Source: Vanessa cardui (lineage: Eukaryota > Arthropoda > Insecta > Lepidoptera > Nymphalidae). From it: a DNA stretch of 64,000 nt. The translations under genes were made by a program, and so were the position numbers. Below, piece by piece: positions 14,578-25,650 of the stretch. Under the pieces are notes generated by a model, which did no database searches, was not told the origin of the DNA, and saw only the letters and a list, made by a program, of their open reading frames with translations. The stretch is taken from NCBI RefSeq assembly GCF_905220365.1, contig NC_061127.1, forward strand, positions 7,130,001 through 7,194,000, written 5' to 3'. The number at the start of each line of letters is the position of its first letter. Position 1 is the stretch's first letter.

Positions 14578-14859
14578 ATCTATATATTAATAATTTCCTG
14601 TAGGTCTACGATAGAAACCACAATTATAGATCGTTAAAAAATAATGATTTTTGAGTCGATAACCTATGCCCGAATGATTCGTGTAAAGAGATATTTCATA
14701 TTAAATCCATGAATTTCAATGACATGACAGTTCAACGAGCGGCTATGTTTGACGTTCAGAAACTGTGTTTCAAATAATAATATCGTGCAGGGATATGGTA
14801 GTTAGTATAGTTATATTTCCTTAGTCTTACTTATTTTATCCAAGCGAAGCCGGATTTTC

Positions 14860-15164
14860 GAAGCGAGATGGCCCAGTGGTTAGAACGCGTGCATCTTAAC
14901 CGATGATTGCGGGTTCAAACCCAGGCAAGCATCTCTGTTTCATGTGCTTAATTTGCCTTTATAATTCATCTCGTGCTCAGCGGTGAAGGATAACATCGTG
15001 AGGAAACCTACATGTGACAAATTCATTGAAATGCTGTCACATGTGTATTCCACCAACCCGCACTGGAACAGCGTGGTGGAATATGTTCCAAACCGTCTCC
15101 TCAAAGGGAGAGGAGGCCTTTAGGCCAGCAGTGGGAATTTACAGGCTGTTGTTGTTGTTGTTGT
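14860..15164 (+). mobile_element. Full-length tRNA-headed SINE with target duplication
   Basis: The 5' head contains a Pol III A-box-like TGGCCCAGTGGTTAG and a B box GGGTTCAAACCC. It is followed by the lepidopteran SINE body (TTCATCTCGTGCTC, GTGGAATATGTTCC, CAGTGGGAATTTACAG) and a (GTT)n tail. A perfect 12-bp target duplication, AGCCGGATTTTC, flanks it at 14848-14859 and 15165-15176. The family resembles Metulj of nymphalid butterflies. Confidence 0.9.
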
Positions 15165-15698
15165 AGCCGGATTTTCATCTAGTATGTTAATAATTTGGCA
15201 AAGGTGACACTCAATATGACAGTTACAAATTGTCTGACAAGACCAATTAAAATAAAATCTAAATCGAGATATGTATATTAATAACATGTTATGAATAAAT
15301 AATGTTTAAATTGGAATGACAGATTTGTTATCTATACTGATATTATAAATGCCAAAGTCACTCAGTCTGCCAAAGGTTTTTTTACTTAACACCTACCGTC
15401 CCCTAAAACGTCAGCAAAGCTGTGATCAACACTAGTATTAAATAAATTGGCTAAGGAATTTGTGTTAAGCATCAATATTCAGCGCCTCGACGTGGTAAAG
15501 GAAAATCAACCTAACAGTAAAAACAATTCCAATACGATAAATAAGGTCTAAACCGAAATTCCTTTTCTCGTCGACACCAAATAAATAAGAAAATAATGAT
15601 TACCTACAAGTAGGTATCGGGCCTCAATTGAATACACTTAAAATAAATATTGGAACGTTTTTCTAACATTAAAATAACAACAAATTTATTATATATAA

Positions 15699-15935
15699 GT
15701 GACTAGCGACCCGACCAGACTTCAAGCGAACACAATGCTCATACTAAATAGGTAGTAGAGAATAACTTAATTATCAGTGTTTTGTTTTTATTATATTGTC
15801 CACGTATTACATATATAAAAACCTTCCTTTCGAATCACTCTATCTATTAAAAAAAAACGCATCAAAATCCGTTGCGTAATTTTAAAGATCTATGGATCGT
15901 AGGGACATACAGTGGTGAGTGACTTTGTTTTAAAC
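15699..15935 (-). mobile_element. LINE 3'-tail fragment, family F
   Basis: TGACTAGCGACCCGACCAGA at one end and, inverted, the tract CGCATCAAAATCCGTTGCG beside ATCTATTAAAAAAAAACG match the + strand copies at 19678 and 48985 and the inverted one at 59803. This is probably an RTE-like 3' end. There is no coding sequence in it. Confidence 0.6.
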
Positions 15936-15950
15936 TTACTATGGAAGGAT

Positions 15951-16254
15951 AAGTCGAGTCGAGATGGCTCAGTGGTTAGAACGCGTGCATCTTAACCGAT
16001 GATCGTGGGTTCAAAGCCAGGCAAGCACCGCTGTTTCGAGTGCTTAATTTGTCTTTATAATTCATCTCGTGCTCAGGAGTGAAGGAAAACATCGTGAGGA
16101 AAACTGCATGTGACAAATTTCATAGAAATTCTGCTACATGTGCATTCCACCAACCCGCATTGGAACAGCGTGGTAGAATATGTTCCAAAAACCTTTACCT
16201 CAAAGGGAGAGGAGGCCTTTTAGCCCAGCAGTGGGAATTTACAGGCTGTTGTTG
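15951..16254 (+). mobile_element. Full-length tRNA-headed SINE with target duplication
   Basis: It has the same head, body and GTT-type tail as the copy at 14860, only 0.8 kb away in the same orientation. Imperfect 11-bp target repeats, TATGGAAGGAT at 15940-15950 and TATGGAATGAT at 16255-16265, flank it. The 61-codon frame inside is not a gene. Confidence 0.88.
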
Positions 16255-17264
16255 TATGGAATGATAAACATTCACTATAACAAACATTGGAACTAAAAAT
16301 TGAATTTAATAACTTAGCCATTTTTTTTTAGTTGCATCAATGTTACTAACTCATTGTAAATAACGAACCATTTAAATTGGACGTATTACCTAACATGTTT
16401 GATACTCTAAGACCATTAAAGACACTGTTCCTACACGGGGTTCACAGGAACTGATATAAGGACAAAGCGTAATCATTAGCCTCCGAAGCATTGGCTCCAA
16501 TCAAAGCTGATTACGATTCCGAGCGGTTAACACGTAAATCCGATGTGGATAAATATTTGCACGACAGGTTGTAAAGCGTACGTGCCCCGCCCGATTAATA
16601 CGCAGAACAGTTACTCGACCGGCCGTGAACGTTTTAAACATTTTAAACAAATACGCCAGTGTTCTATGTTTCGTTACGCCTAAATATATTTGTACATTAT
16701 CTAGTTTATTGCTGTTAATAACAGTATCGGTAATTTAGTTTAATTTTAACATATGTAGCTCGACAATTAAATTTACCGTTTTTATGGTAACGTTGCTTGG
16801 TCGATTGCAACATCGGATTCGATGCTCAACAAAACCAAAATGTTCTTTATTCAAAGCTCTCTAAAGCATTTCATTTTATTATCATTAGGACAACCAACAG
16901 TAGATACCATATCAAAATATATTTAAAAAAATTCATTTCACTATTATCTAGCTAAATGTTCTATGAAAATAGAAAATTTGTCATTTGTCATTTGACAGAC
17001 AGTCTCACTGTGCCCTATGATATTGCACAATATACATCTTAATACATGTATTAAGTGTTGAGTTATATAAAGGCACCTTGCATAATAATTATTTGATGTA
17101 ATTTTTTAATTTAGTAAATGGATTCATAGTTGTTATAACTGATGTTAATATATTAATATGTTAAAGTAATCGTTTCTTTAAGTAACAAACAGTTTTTGTA
17201 GTCATCGAACAAGTGATATATAAGGAGTCGTAAATAAATCTAAATTAAACATAACAATACATAA

Positions 17265-17322
17265 TAGCCGTATTTGTTTATAATACAATGTAATAACATT
17301 GTATTATAAACAAATACGGCTA
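17265..17322. repeat. Perfect 27-bp inverted repeat (hairpin)
   Basis: Arms 17265-17291 and 17296-17322 are exact reverse complements separated by only AATA. The arms begin TAGCCGTATTTG and end ACAATGT. No mismatch is present, which is exceptional for non-coding DNA of this composition. It could be a recent fold-back, a MITE remnant or an assembly artefact at a palindrome. Confidence 0.9.
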
Positions 17323-17730
17323 CCAATTATCATTAAATACACTATGCATTTGATTAAATTACAATTCGAGAACGTAATCATATATATATATATACATATA
17401 TATTCTATCTTTACCAGTTTAATAAGTTATTACATAACTATATTTATGGTTCAAAATGTAAATAAACGAAGGTAATATTAAGCATTTGCATTAAACTCTA
17501 TTTCCTGCAATTAAATTATTAAATATGTATATCCAAGTTTATTCATAACTACGGAACCAATCGAATTATAATTTATAATATCCGACTCTTATATTTAATA
17601 ACCGAACATTAATCTCATATATCATTTGCTTAATCAACTGTAAAGTACAAGAAAATGTAATACACGCTTGTCATGTTAAGTCTAAATTTAAAGTGTATGA
17701 AACTGAGAATCGTAGTTCCATGAAATAATA

Positions 17731-18290
17731 TTATGGCCCAGTGGTTAAGTTAGTTTATTTGGTGGTAGGGTTTTGTGCAAGCCCGTCTGGGTAGGTACCA
17801 CCCACTCATCAGATGTTCTACCGCCAAATAACAGTACTCAGTATTGTTGTGTTCCGGTTTGAAGGTTGAGTGAGTCAGTGTAACTACAGGCACAAGGTAC
17901 ATAATATCTTAGTTCCCAAGGTTAGTGGCGCATTGACGATTTTAGGAATGGTTAATGTTTCTTACAGCGTCATTGTGTATGGGTAATGGTGACCACTTAC
18001 CATCAGGTGGCCTATCAGCTCGTCCGTCAACCTATAAAAAAAAGAACGCGTGAATTTTAACCGATGATTGCGGGTTTAAACCGAGGCAAGCACCACTGAA
18101 TGTTCATGTGCTTAATATGTGTTTATAATTCAACTCGTGCACGGCGATCAAGGAAAACATCGTGGGAAAACTTGCATGTGTCTAATTTCATCAAAATTCT
18201 GCCACATGTGCATTGGAACTGCTTGGTGAAATATTTTACAAACCATCTCCTCATTGGGAAAGGAGGCCTTAGCCCAGCAGTGGGAAATTT
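17731..18290 (+). mobile_element. tRNA-headed SINE split by another element
   Basis: The SINE head begins ATGGCCCAGTGGTTA at 17732-17747 and is then interrupted. The continuation AGAACGCGTG resumes near 18045 and runs through GCGGGTTTAAACCGAGG (a decayed B box) to CCCAGCAGTGGGAAATTT near 18290. The host copy carries more mutations than the copy at 14860, consistent with an older insertion. Confidence 0.85.
17753..18044 (+). mobile_element. Family B element nested inside the SINE
   Basis: The full family B sequence runs from TTTGGTGGTAGGGTTTTG to CAACCTATAAAAAAAAG. It lies between the two halves of the tRNA-headed SINE and is closer to the 1090 copy than the other copies are, so it was inserted later. 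A clear target duplication is not visible. Confidence 0.85.
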
Positions 18291-18299
18291 TTATTTTAC

Positions 18300-19049
18300 T
18301 GTACTTTAAAGTGTAAACTTCCCCGAAACGTATCGTAAATTTTCTTTTTTTTATTTATTCGTTACTAAAAAACATGTTGATCATTATGAATTATATTTCG
18401 AAAGTTATATCGTGACGGAAATATTTTAGAAGTATAAAGAGTCAATTTTGATATATAAATTGTGAAAGCTAACATTTCACCGAAATTATAATGTGTTTAC
18501 ATTAAATCAATCGTAAAAATATATATAACTTAAATTGATAATTTATTATCATTATTTATTAAAGTGATTTTTCTTTTTTTTAAATAAAATATATGTTTCT
18601 ATATCTACTTCAATTAGTCTTTAATTAAAATAGAAGATAAATAAGGAATGTTTGAATGAAAAAATAAAACTTTCTATATTCTTTTTTTCGTTGCTAAGTG
18701 TAAGAGAAATTATTAATTAATCTGATTGATACCAGATATCGAAGCCACAGATATTTAAACTTCAAACATAAATATCTTCATCTTAAGTTCATTAATAAGG
18801 AAAAAATTATAAATAAAATCAATGAAAGTTTGAATACCAAGCTCCTCTTCTCTCGAGTACATTGTTTAGAGCTCACTCCACAACGCCACCTTAATGAGTG
18901 TTGGTGAATACGCATTTAGTAGAACTAATCGACATATGCCTTCACCATGCAAGAGATTTATGATTCACTAGTACTTGAACGCGGCTGCGCTCGTGTTTAA
19001 GGCTTTTGCTTGTGTTATGTTAAGCAAATAGTATGTCCAAAAAGTAATG
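18300..19049. other. AT-rich non-coding sequence
   Basis: No recognisable gene. The last 90 bases (GCGGCTGCGCTCGTG onward) may be the start of the LINE-like fragment that follows. Confidence 0.4.
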
Positions 19050-19180
19050 TCGTTCTTGAAGTTCATGTTTGCTTCATACCAAATTTCATCAAATTCGTTT
19101 CAGCGGTTTGATCGTGAAACGACAGGCAGACAAACAGACAGACAGAGCTACTTTCACATTTATAATATTAATATAGATAA
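19050..19180 (+). mobile_element. LINE 3'-tail-like fragment, family D
   Basis: TTCATACCAAATTTCATCAA, CAGCGGTTTGATCGTGAAAC, a CAGACAAACAGACAGACAG run and TTATAATATTAATATAGAT match the block at 14466. The minus-strand frame across it is incidental. Confidence 0.55.
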
Positions 19181-19677
19181 AACATAAGTTCAAATTAAGT
19201 GTTGATGAGTTGTTAACTAAATGTGCTCGGATTTGAAGCTGTATACTCAAATAGGATTCTTGCGTTCTAGCCACTGACCCATTTCGGCTCCTAATTATCC
19301 AGAAATGTATAAAACAGGTCGTGTCTTACACGCAAACCGCACGCGTAATTATATAAATTTTAATCCTCTCGAGAGGGTGATATTTAAAGAATTTCATTAT
19401 GGTAAAACTCTAGACCGACACCGGAATTCATTTCGTTTGAAATGTACCGCCTTATCACCCACTTCGGATTATATTAGAGTCGCTTCACAAGGACTACCTT
19501 TCGTTATTAAAAACTTTTATAATAATCATTTGAAAAAATGTACACGTCTATACACGAAAATACTTTCATAAATTGGAATTAGGAAAAAAACAAACTCGGA
19601 GCAATGATGGTACAGTTGTTAAACTTAATCGACGATGACTGGTTTAAACCAAATTTTCATAAGCTTCATTACATTGT

Positions 19678-19901
19678 ATAAAACAAAGTCGCTTACCGCT
19701 GTCTGTCTATTTGTATGCTTAGATCTTTTAAATTGCCCAATGGATTTTGATGCGGTTTTTTTAATAGATAGAATAATTATAGATAAAGGTTTTTGTATAT
19801 ATTATACATGGCCTGGACTATGTATAAAATACATACACACACATTTTATATTTAGTATCAGTCTTGGACCCGTGTGAAGACGGGGCGGGTCGCAAGTAAT
19901 A
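19678..19901 (+). mobile_element. LINE 3'-tail fragment, family F
   Basis: AAGTCGCTTACCGCTGTCTG, then TTTTGATGCGGTTTTTTTAA with TAGATAGAATAATTATAG, and the terminal GGGGCGGGTCGCAAGTAAT, define the same 3' end as the inverted copies at 15699 and 59803. The 80-codon frame across it is not a gene. Confidence 0.65.
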
Positions 19902-20419
19902 TGATAATAATTCATGTTTGGTGATGAAGGAAAATTTTGTGAGAGATCTCACTTTCATAATGGGTTGAACTTTAAATTTAAACAAAGAAAAATGCTGTGG
20001 AACATTAACAGGTTAGTTTAAGTGTTTCTACATATATATTTATCTGATCGTAATAAAAGTCTATTTTTATAAAACCGAGCTAACCACATCCTAGGAGGCT
20101 GTGTTTATAGGAAAAAAATATTCAATGAGTAGTTTTTTTTTAAAAGACAATAGTAGACTACGTTCTACTATAATCCGAGGCGATGTATTGCGGAAGAAAA
20201 ATTCAGAATGTGTGGAACGCGGCTGTTGTCTCAATTCGTGACTGAGATTAGACTACGTAATGCGTCGGCCACTTCACGGCATATTAAAATCATGTAGGAA
20301 AACACCGACATTAAGTCTCGTTAAAGAGTACTGTACATAATACATGATTTATGGCGTATTTTGTCTGATATAATTTTAACGCTCGTTTTAATCAAATTTA
20401 AAGAAATCTTGCATAATGA

Positions 20420-20653
20420 GTCGAGATGGTCCAGTGGTTAGAACGCGTGCATCTTAACCGATGATTTCGGGTTCAAACCTAGACAAGCACCATTGAATGT
20501 TCATGTGCTTAATTTGTTTTTATAATTCATCTCGTGCTCGGCGATGAAGGAAAACATTGTGAGGAAATATGCATGTGTCTAATTTCATAGAAATTCTGGC
20601 ACATGTGTATTCCACCGACTCGCGTGGTGGAATATGTTCCAAACTTGTTGTTG
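20420..20653 (+). mobile_element. tRNA-headed SINE, internally deleted, with target duplication
   Basis: The head (A-box-like TGGTCCAGTGGTTAG, B box GGGTTCAAACC) and the body are present, but sequence between TATGTTCCAAAC and the GTT tail is missing, which removes the conserved GGGAATTTACAGGC. Perfect 11-bp target repeats TTGCATAATGA lie at 20409-20419 and 20654-20664. Confidence 0.88.
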
Positions 20654-20934
20654 TTGCATAATGACTAACGCTTAAAGAATTCACGTTTTTATATTAACAA
20701 TGTTTTATTCAAATACTGCCGGAGTGGAAAAAAAACTATGCGATCGCTATTTCTATTTCTGTAGCTAGTTCTACTTTTTTTTCGATTTTCGTATAAAAAG
20801 TTTTTATATTTTGTTAACCGTGGCCTTGACTGCATACTTTTAAAGTTTAATTTGATTAGATTTTGAATGATACATAAATAAACGTTAAGACGAAATATTA
20901 CATATTTTTGCGAAAAATCGTTTCGTGCACGTTT

Positions 20935-21150
20935 GAATTTAACAAAAAAGTTATTGATGTAGCCTAGTGAAAATCTTGTCAAAATCGATTGACAGAATTC
21001 CGTTCCAGAAATTAGTTGGAACAGACAGACAGACAAAAATTGTAAAAAGATGTTATTTTGGTGTACGTACCGTGTATGTATACAACTTTTAGTAAATAGC
21101 TTTTATTTTAATACCTATTACATACAGATTTTATTATAAGTATAGATAAA
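20935..21150. mobile_element. LINE 3'-tail-like fragment, family C
   Basis: AAAGTTATTGATGTAGCC, then CAAAATCGATTGACAG, GGAACAGACAGACAGAC and TTATAAGTATAG follow the same order as in the copies at 1788 and 50988. The 115-codon minus-strand frame that overlaps it is not recognised as a protein. Confidence 0.55.
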
Positions 21151-21189
21151 ATTATATTTATTTGAAGTTGTATGAAAGTATGGTCTTCT

Positions 21190-21325
21190 ATGTTCTTTAA
21201 GGTTCAAACTTTATTCATAGCATAGTTCGGCCGTGAAAGAGCAACCGATAAAGTTAGTTTCACATTTAATCTAAGTAGGTACGTGTTTAAACAAATACCT
21301 TAAATATATTTATATAATAATATAG
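21190..21325 (+). mobile_element. LINE 3'-tail-like fragment, family D (diverged)
   Basis: The block with CGGCCGTGAAAGAGCAACCG, AAAGTTAGTTTCACATTTAA and a TATATTTATATAATAATATAG end repeats the ends of the 14466 copy with a rearranged middle. Assignment is tentative. Confidence 0.35.
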
Positions 21326-21809
21326 ATTCCAGACTATTGGAAGCAATTTATATCTGTCATAATCTAATTACTAAATAACAGGTTAATTAAAGACAAGGAT
21401 CACACAGGAGTGTTTCATTACTACGTATAGATTGCATCAAAATCTGTACATTCGGGATGTAACCGCAAATGATAGCGACCGGCAATAAAATTCGTTTCGG
21501 CTGTTTCATTATAAACCGCAGACGATGAGCTGAGCTGATGTTTTCCCAACTTATTATGCATTACGAGAAAACATTTCGTTGTTATTTAATAATGTTCAAT
21601 TTAAATGAGAGCAGCGAGCGGACATCGCTACTGCAATTATTTCTTTCCCTCGCAATCTGTATAAAGGATAAAAACATTTAATTACGGTCTTAAGTGGGGA
21701 ATAATAGCGTTTTATATTGCTAATGATATTAAGAAAATTATTTTGCTATTATTTATCTTAAAAAAACATTTATATTTGTATACTGAACTAGTAACCTATC
21801 TTGTTGGTA

Positions 21810-22015
21810 ACACTGATTAAATGTTCTACCGCCAAATGAAATATTTTTATTGTAATCCGGTTTGAAAGGTGATAGAAAAATTGTAAACTACAGGCACAAG
21901 TGAAACATCTTATTTTCCAAAGTTAGTAGTTCATTGTGGTTAATATTTCTAACAGTATTAACTTTTATGTGGTATCCCGCTTACCATCAGGCGACCTATT
22001 TGCTTTTTATTTTAT
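21810..22015 (+). mobile_element. Degenerate family B element
   Basis: TTCTACCGCCAAATGAAA, TCCGGTTTGAAAGGTGA, CTACAGGCACAAGTG and CGCTTACCATCAGGCGACC occur in family B order with several small deletions. Confidence 0.7.
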
Positions 22016-24180
22016 AAAGGTAATGTTGTATTGAATTATTAAAAAACATGTAATTGTTTTTAGAAGAGACGTGATGTAGATTACTCGTATCTATTTGAAA
22101 TGATTTAACAACATTTCACCGATTGCCATGAAAGGTAAATTATGAAGTACGTGTATGTAATATTGCATGGAAGAGGATTTTATATTGTCTAATTTTCTGT
22201 ACTTCACGACTACAGTACATCAACTTGTATGCCGTTTAAGAGTTCACCATGATATTTGGGAACATATATCACATATATATCATACATAAAGGTAGGGCAA
22301 CATTTATTCAGATTCGCTAGTGGACTTGTATGTACATATTGCCAGTACATGTAGATACATAATAAGCTATTTAATTTTGTTATAATGAATGAATACTATT
22401 TTTTTCGAAATGCAGATTCAATTCATTCTCAGATAATTATATATATTTATATATTAAGTTTTATGTATATTTAAATTAACCAAGTTCCATATTTCAATTT
22501 AGACGATGAAATTTAGAACGTAACTCAACGGGAGCTACTGGCGTTTCAGTTTTGCATGCGATTGCAAAATTTTACATCGTAATTATTAACCAAGCATAGT
22601 TAATGAAGTCGATTACATTATTTCTAAGTCTATGTAGGAGTTAAAAGATTATAAAATGATAAGTATTTATTACATGAAATTATGTTTAATTTTAAAATAA
22701 ATGCAGTACGATAATACAATTGACTTGTGTATTGACTTTATTTTATTATAAAACAATAACAGCCTGTTAATATCAAGCTGATATTAGTACTCCTTTGTTA
22801 TCAAGGAGGTTTCAGTAGTAATGAGGTTTTACATATTATATGTATGTTATAAACCATCATAAACCCGTGAAAGATTTCATTTGTGTAATTACAGACACAT
22901 GTAATTAATCTCGTTTTGATTCTAATATTTTGAATGAAGCTCTTTCTCCTTTCAACCACAACAGAAAACAGACTTTAAAACAGTAGTTGAAAAAGATCTT
23001 AAGTTTTTCCTTACATTGGAATATTTCAAGACGTTTCTATCCCATAACCACTCCACAATATATTGAAGATATTTTTGTCATTGTAAGTAAGTAAAAACTT
23101 AATCGTTTTTAATAGATCTCTATATCTATACCAATTTTAACTTCACGTTTAACACTCAAGTGAAACGAAATGAACACTTATTTTTTTATAAATTTATTTA
23201 CGTAACGTCAGAGTTATCTCGCTTATTATCCATTACGTTACGTAAGATAACCATCCTCTAGTTATAAAAGTAGATTAAGTACCTATAGTATGAATATTCA
23301 ATCTTGTTCCGTTATTTCATGTGTATATGCTTTTAAAATGGAGTGAACTGTGTTACAATCATATTTTTATACTAAAAATGACATTTTATTACGTAACGTA
23401 TATATTAGTATGCTACAAAATAATGGTTAAAAATAATAGAAATAATTATTTTTTTATTTTGTTGTCAAATCAAATATCACTGATAATGGATATCATCGTC
23501 TATATTGTCATATGACATTCGTATTTGTAAACATTATACCTACTTTAAGTGTTTTTATTCATTTCACACGTTGCTTAGCTTGACTTCACCAAGTAGACTT
23601 CGTTGAGTGAGAAAATTATCCTTTAATAATATTATACACACACTCTTGTTTTTCTTTTCAATTTCTAATTTGTTTATTAACACAAAAACAATAAATATCC
23701 GATACTAATCATTCATTTTAATTCATTTCATTTGATTCAACGTCAACTGTTTAATTTGTAATTTTTTGGCACTGTACCTACATGTGTTTAATCATATAGT
23801 ATTAGTCTAAATCTACGGGATCAAAGATTATACCTATATGATGTCACAGTTCAAGTGAATTATAACTAAAGTAAGACTGTAAATTGTAAATTATGGTGAT
23901 TAATAGTAGAATATTTTATGTATGACATCATACAGACGGGGAGAGGGTACCGCAGGCTGGCTGTAGGTAACCACGTCGTGCTGCAATTAGCATTGAGCAA
24001 CACTGATTCTGTAAATATGTTGTAGTTAATGGTTTCCACGATTCAATAAATATTTTAATATCATATGAGATATTTCAAAATATGTATAATTATAAATATT
24101 ATCATACTTACAATTTAATTATTAACTATTTAACTTGTTTGTAATTTATATACATAACTAACATGACTGCATTTTTAAAT
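22016..24180. other. AT-rich non-coding tract
   Basis: No gene recognised. The 64-codon + frame at 23321 starts at TTG or GTG-type codons, is low complexity and has no support. Confidence 0.4.
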
Positions 24181-24182
24181 GT

Positions 24183-24332
24183 TGAAAAAGTTGTCGCTGA
24201 GTTTCTTAACGTTTCTTCTCGGTAGAATCTACTTTTCGAACCGGTGGTAACTTAATATAGTTGTTAAATGACCATTCCAAAGTGCTTGTAAAAGCCTATT
24301 CGAATACAGTATATCCTGATTTTGATTTTCTT
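24183..24332 (+). mobile_element. Jockey-like LINE 3' end fragment
   Basis: GCTGAGTTTCTTAACG, TTCTTCTCGGTAGAATCTAC, TTTTCGAACCGGTGGTA, AAGTGCTTGTAAAAGCC and a TGATTTTGATTTT end match the 3' untranslated end of the Jockey-like element at 36114-37772 (reverse complement there). It is 5' truncated to about 150 bases. Confidence 0.75.
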
Positions 24333-24929
24333 ATTAAAGCTGTTTTTTTTTAAGTAAATGATGGTATTGATGAATTTGTCCGCATAATGGTGACACTGTA
24401 AGTAAGCATTATTTCTTTTTAAAATTTTCTCTTCCAATTTAGATGGAAACTAAATATAAGTCCGAATATTGAATTCGTTGATTTAGAAAAAAAAATCCTG
24501 TTCAATTACATCGTCGCAAAGAAGGATTAATTTCTGGGATAAATTAAATAAAGAAAACATTATCAATCACAGAAAAATATGTATTTTGATAATACGGTGC
24601 CCTTATAAGAAGTTATTTCAAATAACATATAAAATAGGTATATTTAATAATTACCGGATAATAAAAAATATAAATTACACAAATATACATTACATAATGT
24701 AATTACGACGCTAAGAAGTTCATACAATTATTATTTTTTTGCTGCAGAATTAAATAAACTATTTACTATTAACAAGAATAAAGGAAGCTTATCATTTTAA
24801 AATTATATAATTCATTAATACAACAAAATCGTAGACCGAGACGATATCACAAAAGTTGACTACAGAAGATTTCAATGGGTAAATGCTGTTAGCATTCATG
24901 TCACCATTCAACGCGATCATGATTTGATT

Positions 24930-25050
24930 AAATATAACAATTATTAATATTTATTTATATATTAATATACAGAAAATAATAATTAAATATTAATAAATAT
25001 TTATTATATATATTAATAAATAAATATTTATTTAATAAAAAATAAATAAA
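24930..25050. repeat. AT-only low-complexity tract
   Basis: About 120 bases of almost pure A/T made of TATTAATAAATATTTAT-like units, partly self-complementary. No coding potential. Confidence 0.6.
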
Positions 25051-25594
25051 GAAATAAACGATTTTATAAAACGATCAGAAAAACAAATGATAAATATACG
25101 ACATCAAACGTTTTTGCATATTAATTCCATATTGTTTATTCATTAAAACGATACAATTGTACTTAATGGCAGAGTAAACACAGGACTAACAGCTAACTTA
25201 GTTTTCAAGTTCGAACTGTATTCGTGTCACTTTGTGTTTAAGTTTACTAGAATACCCAAACTTATAAGGTCGTGTACACGATATAGAAACAAGGCTAGAA
25301 AAACAGTGTTTTAACTTATGTATATGTTTTAACTTAATTCATTTATAATTGAAGCTTAAACTTAGTCATTTATAAACTCGTTTTTAATACTTTATCTACA
25401 GAGTGATGTTATTGTTGTAATAATTGCTATAAGTTAATTCAAAATAGTGTGAAATCGAAGATGAACGGTTTTTTAGCAATAATATATTGCTCTGGTTCAA
25501 TAGTGACTACGCGGGATGCAGTCGTAATGACTATTATAGTAAGCTCTACCTTTAATTAATGTATAATAATGTTACTTAAATATACATGTATGTA

Positions 25595-25650
25595 ATAAAT
25601 CCTGCCTGGAAGTCAACAAGTATTTTCGGTACGTACCGATTTGAGTGAAT
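25595..25650 (-). mobile_element. Possible Jockey-like LINE fragment
   Basis: CCTGCCTGGAAGTCAACAAG matches the segment just beyond the stop codon of the element at 36350 (CCTGCTTGGAAGTCAACAGG). The match is short and the flanks diverge, so this call is weak. Confidence 0.35.

Noticed and set aside
14865..14935. Pol III A and B boxes that suggest a tRNA gene (also at 15959, 20421, 51531, 54990 and 62490)
   Set aside because: Each is the head of a SINE, followed by the shared SINE body or bounded by target repeats; no clean acceptor stem or full cloverleaf was seen.
17265..17322. Perfect hairpin as a microRNA precursor
   Set aside because: A 27-bp perfect stem with a 4-base loop lacks the bulges, longer loop and flanking stem typical of animal precursors; small-RNA evidence would be needed.
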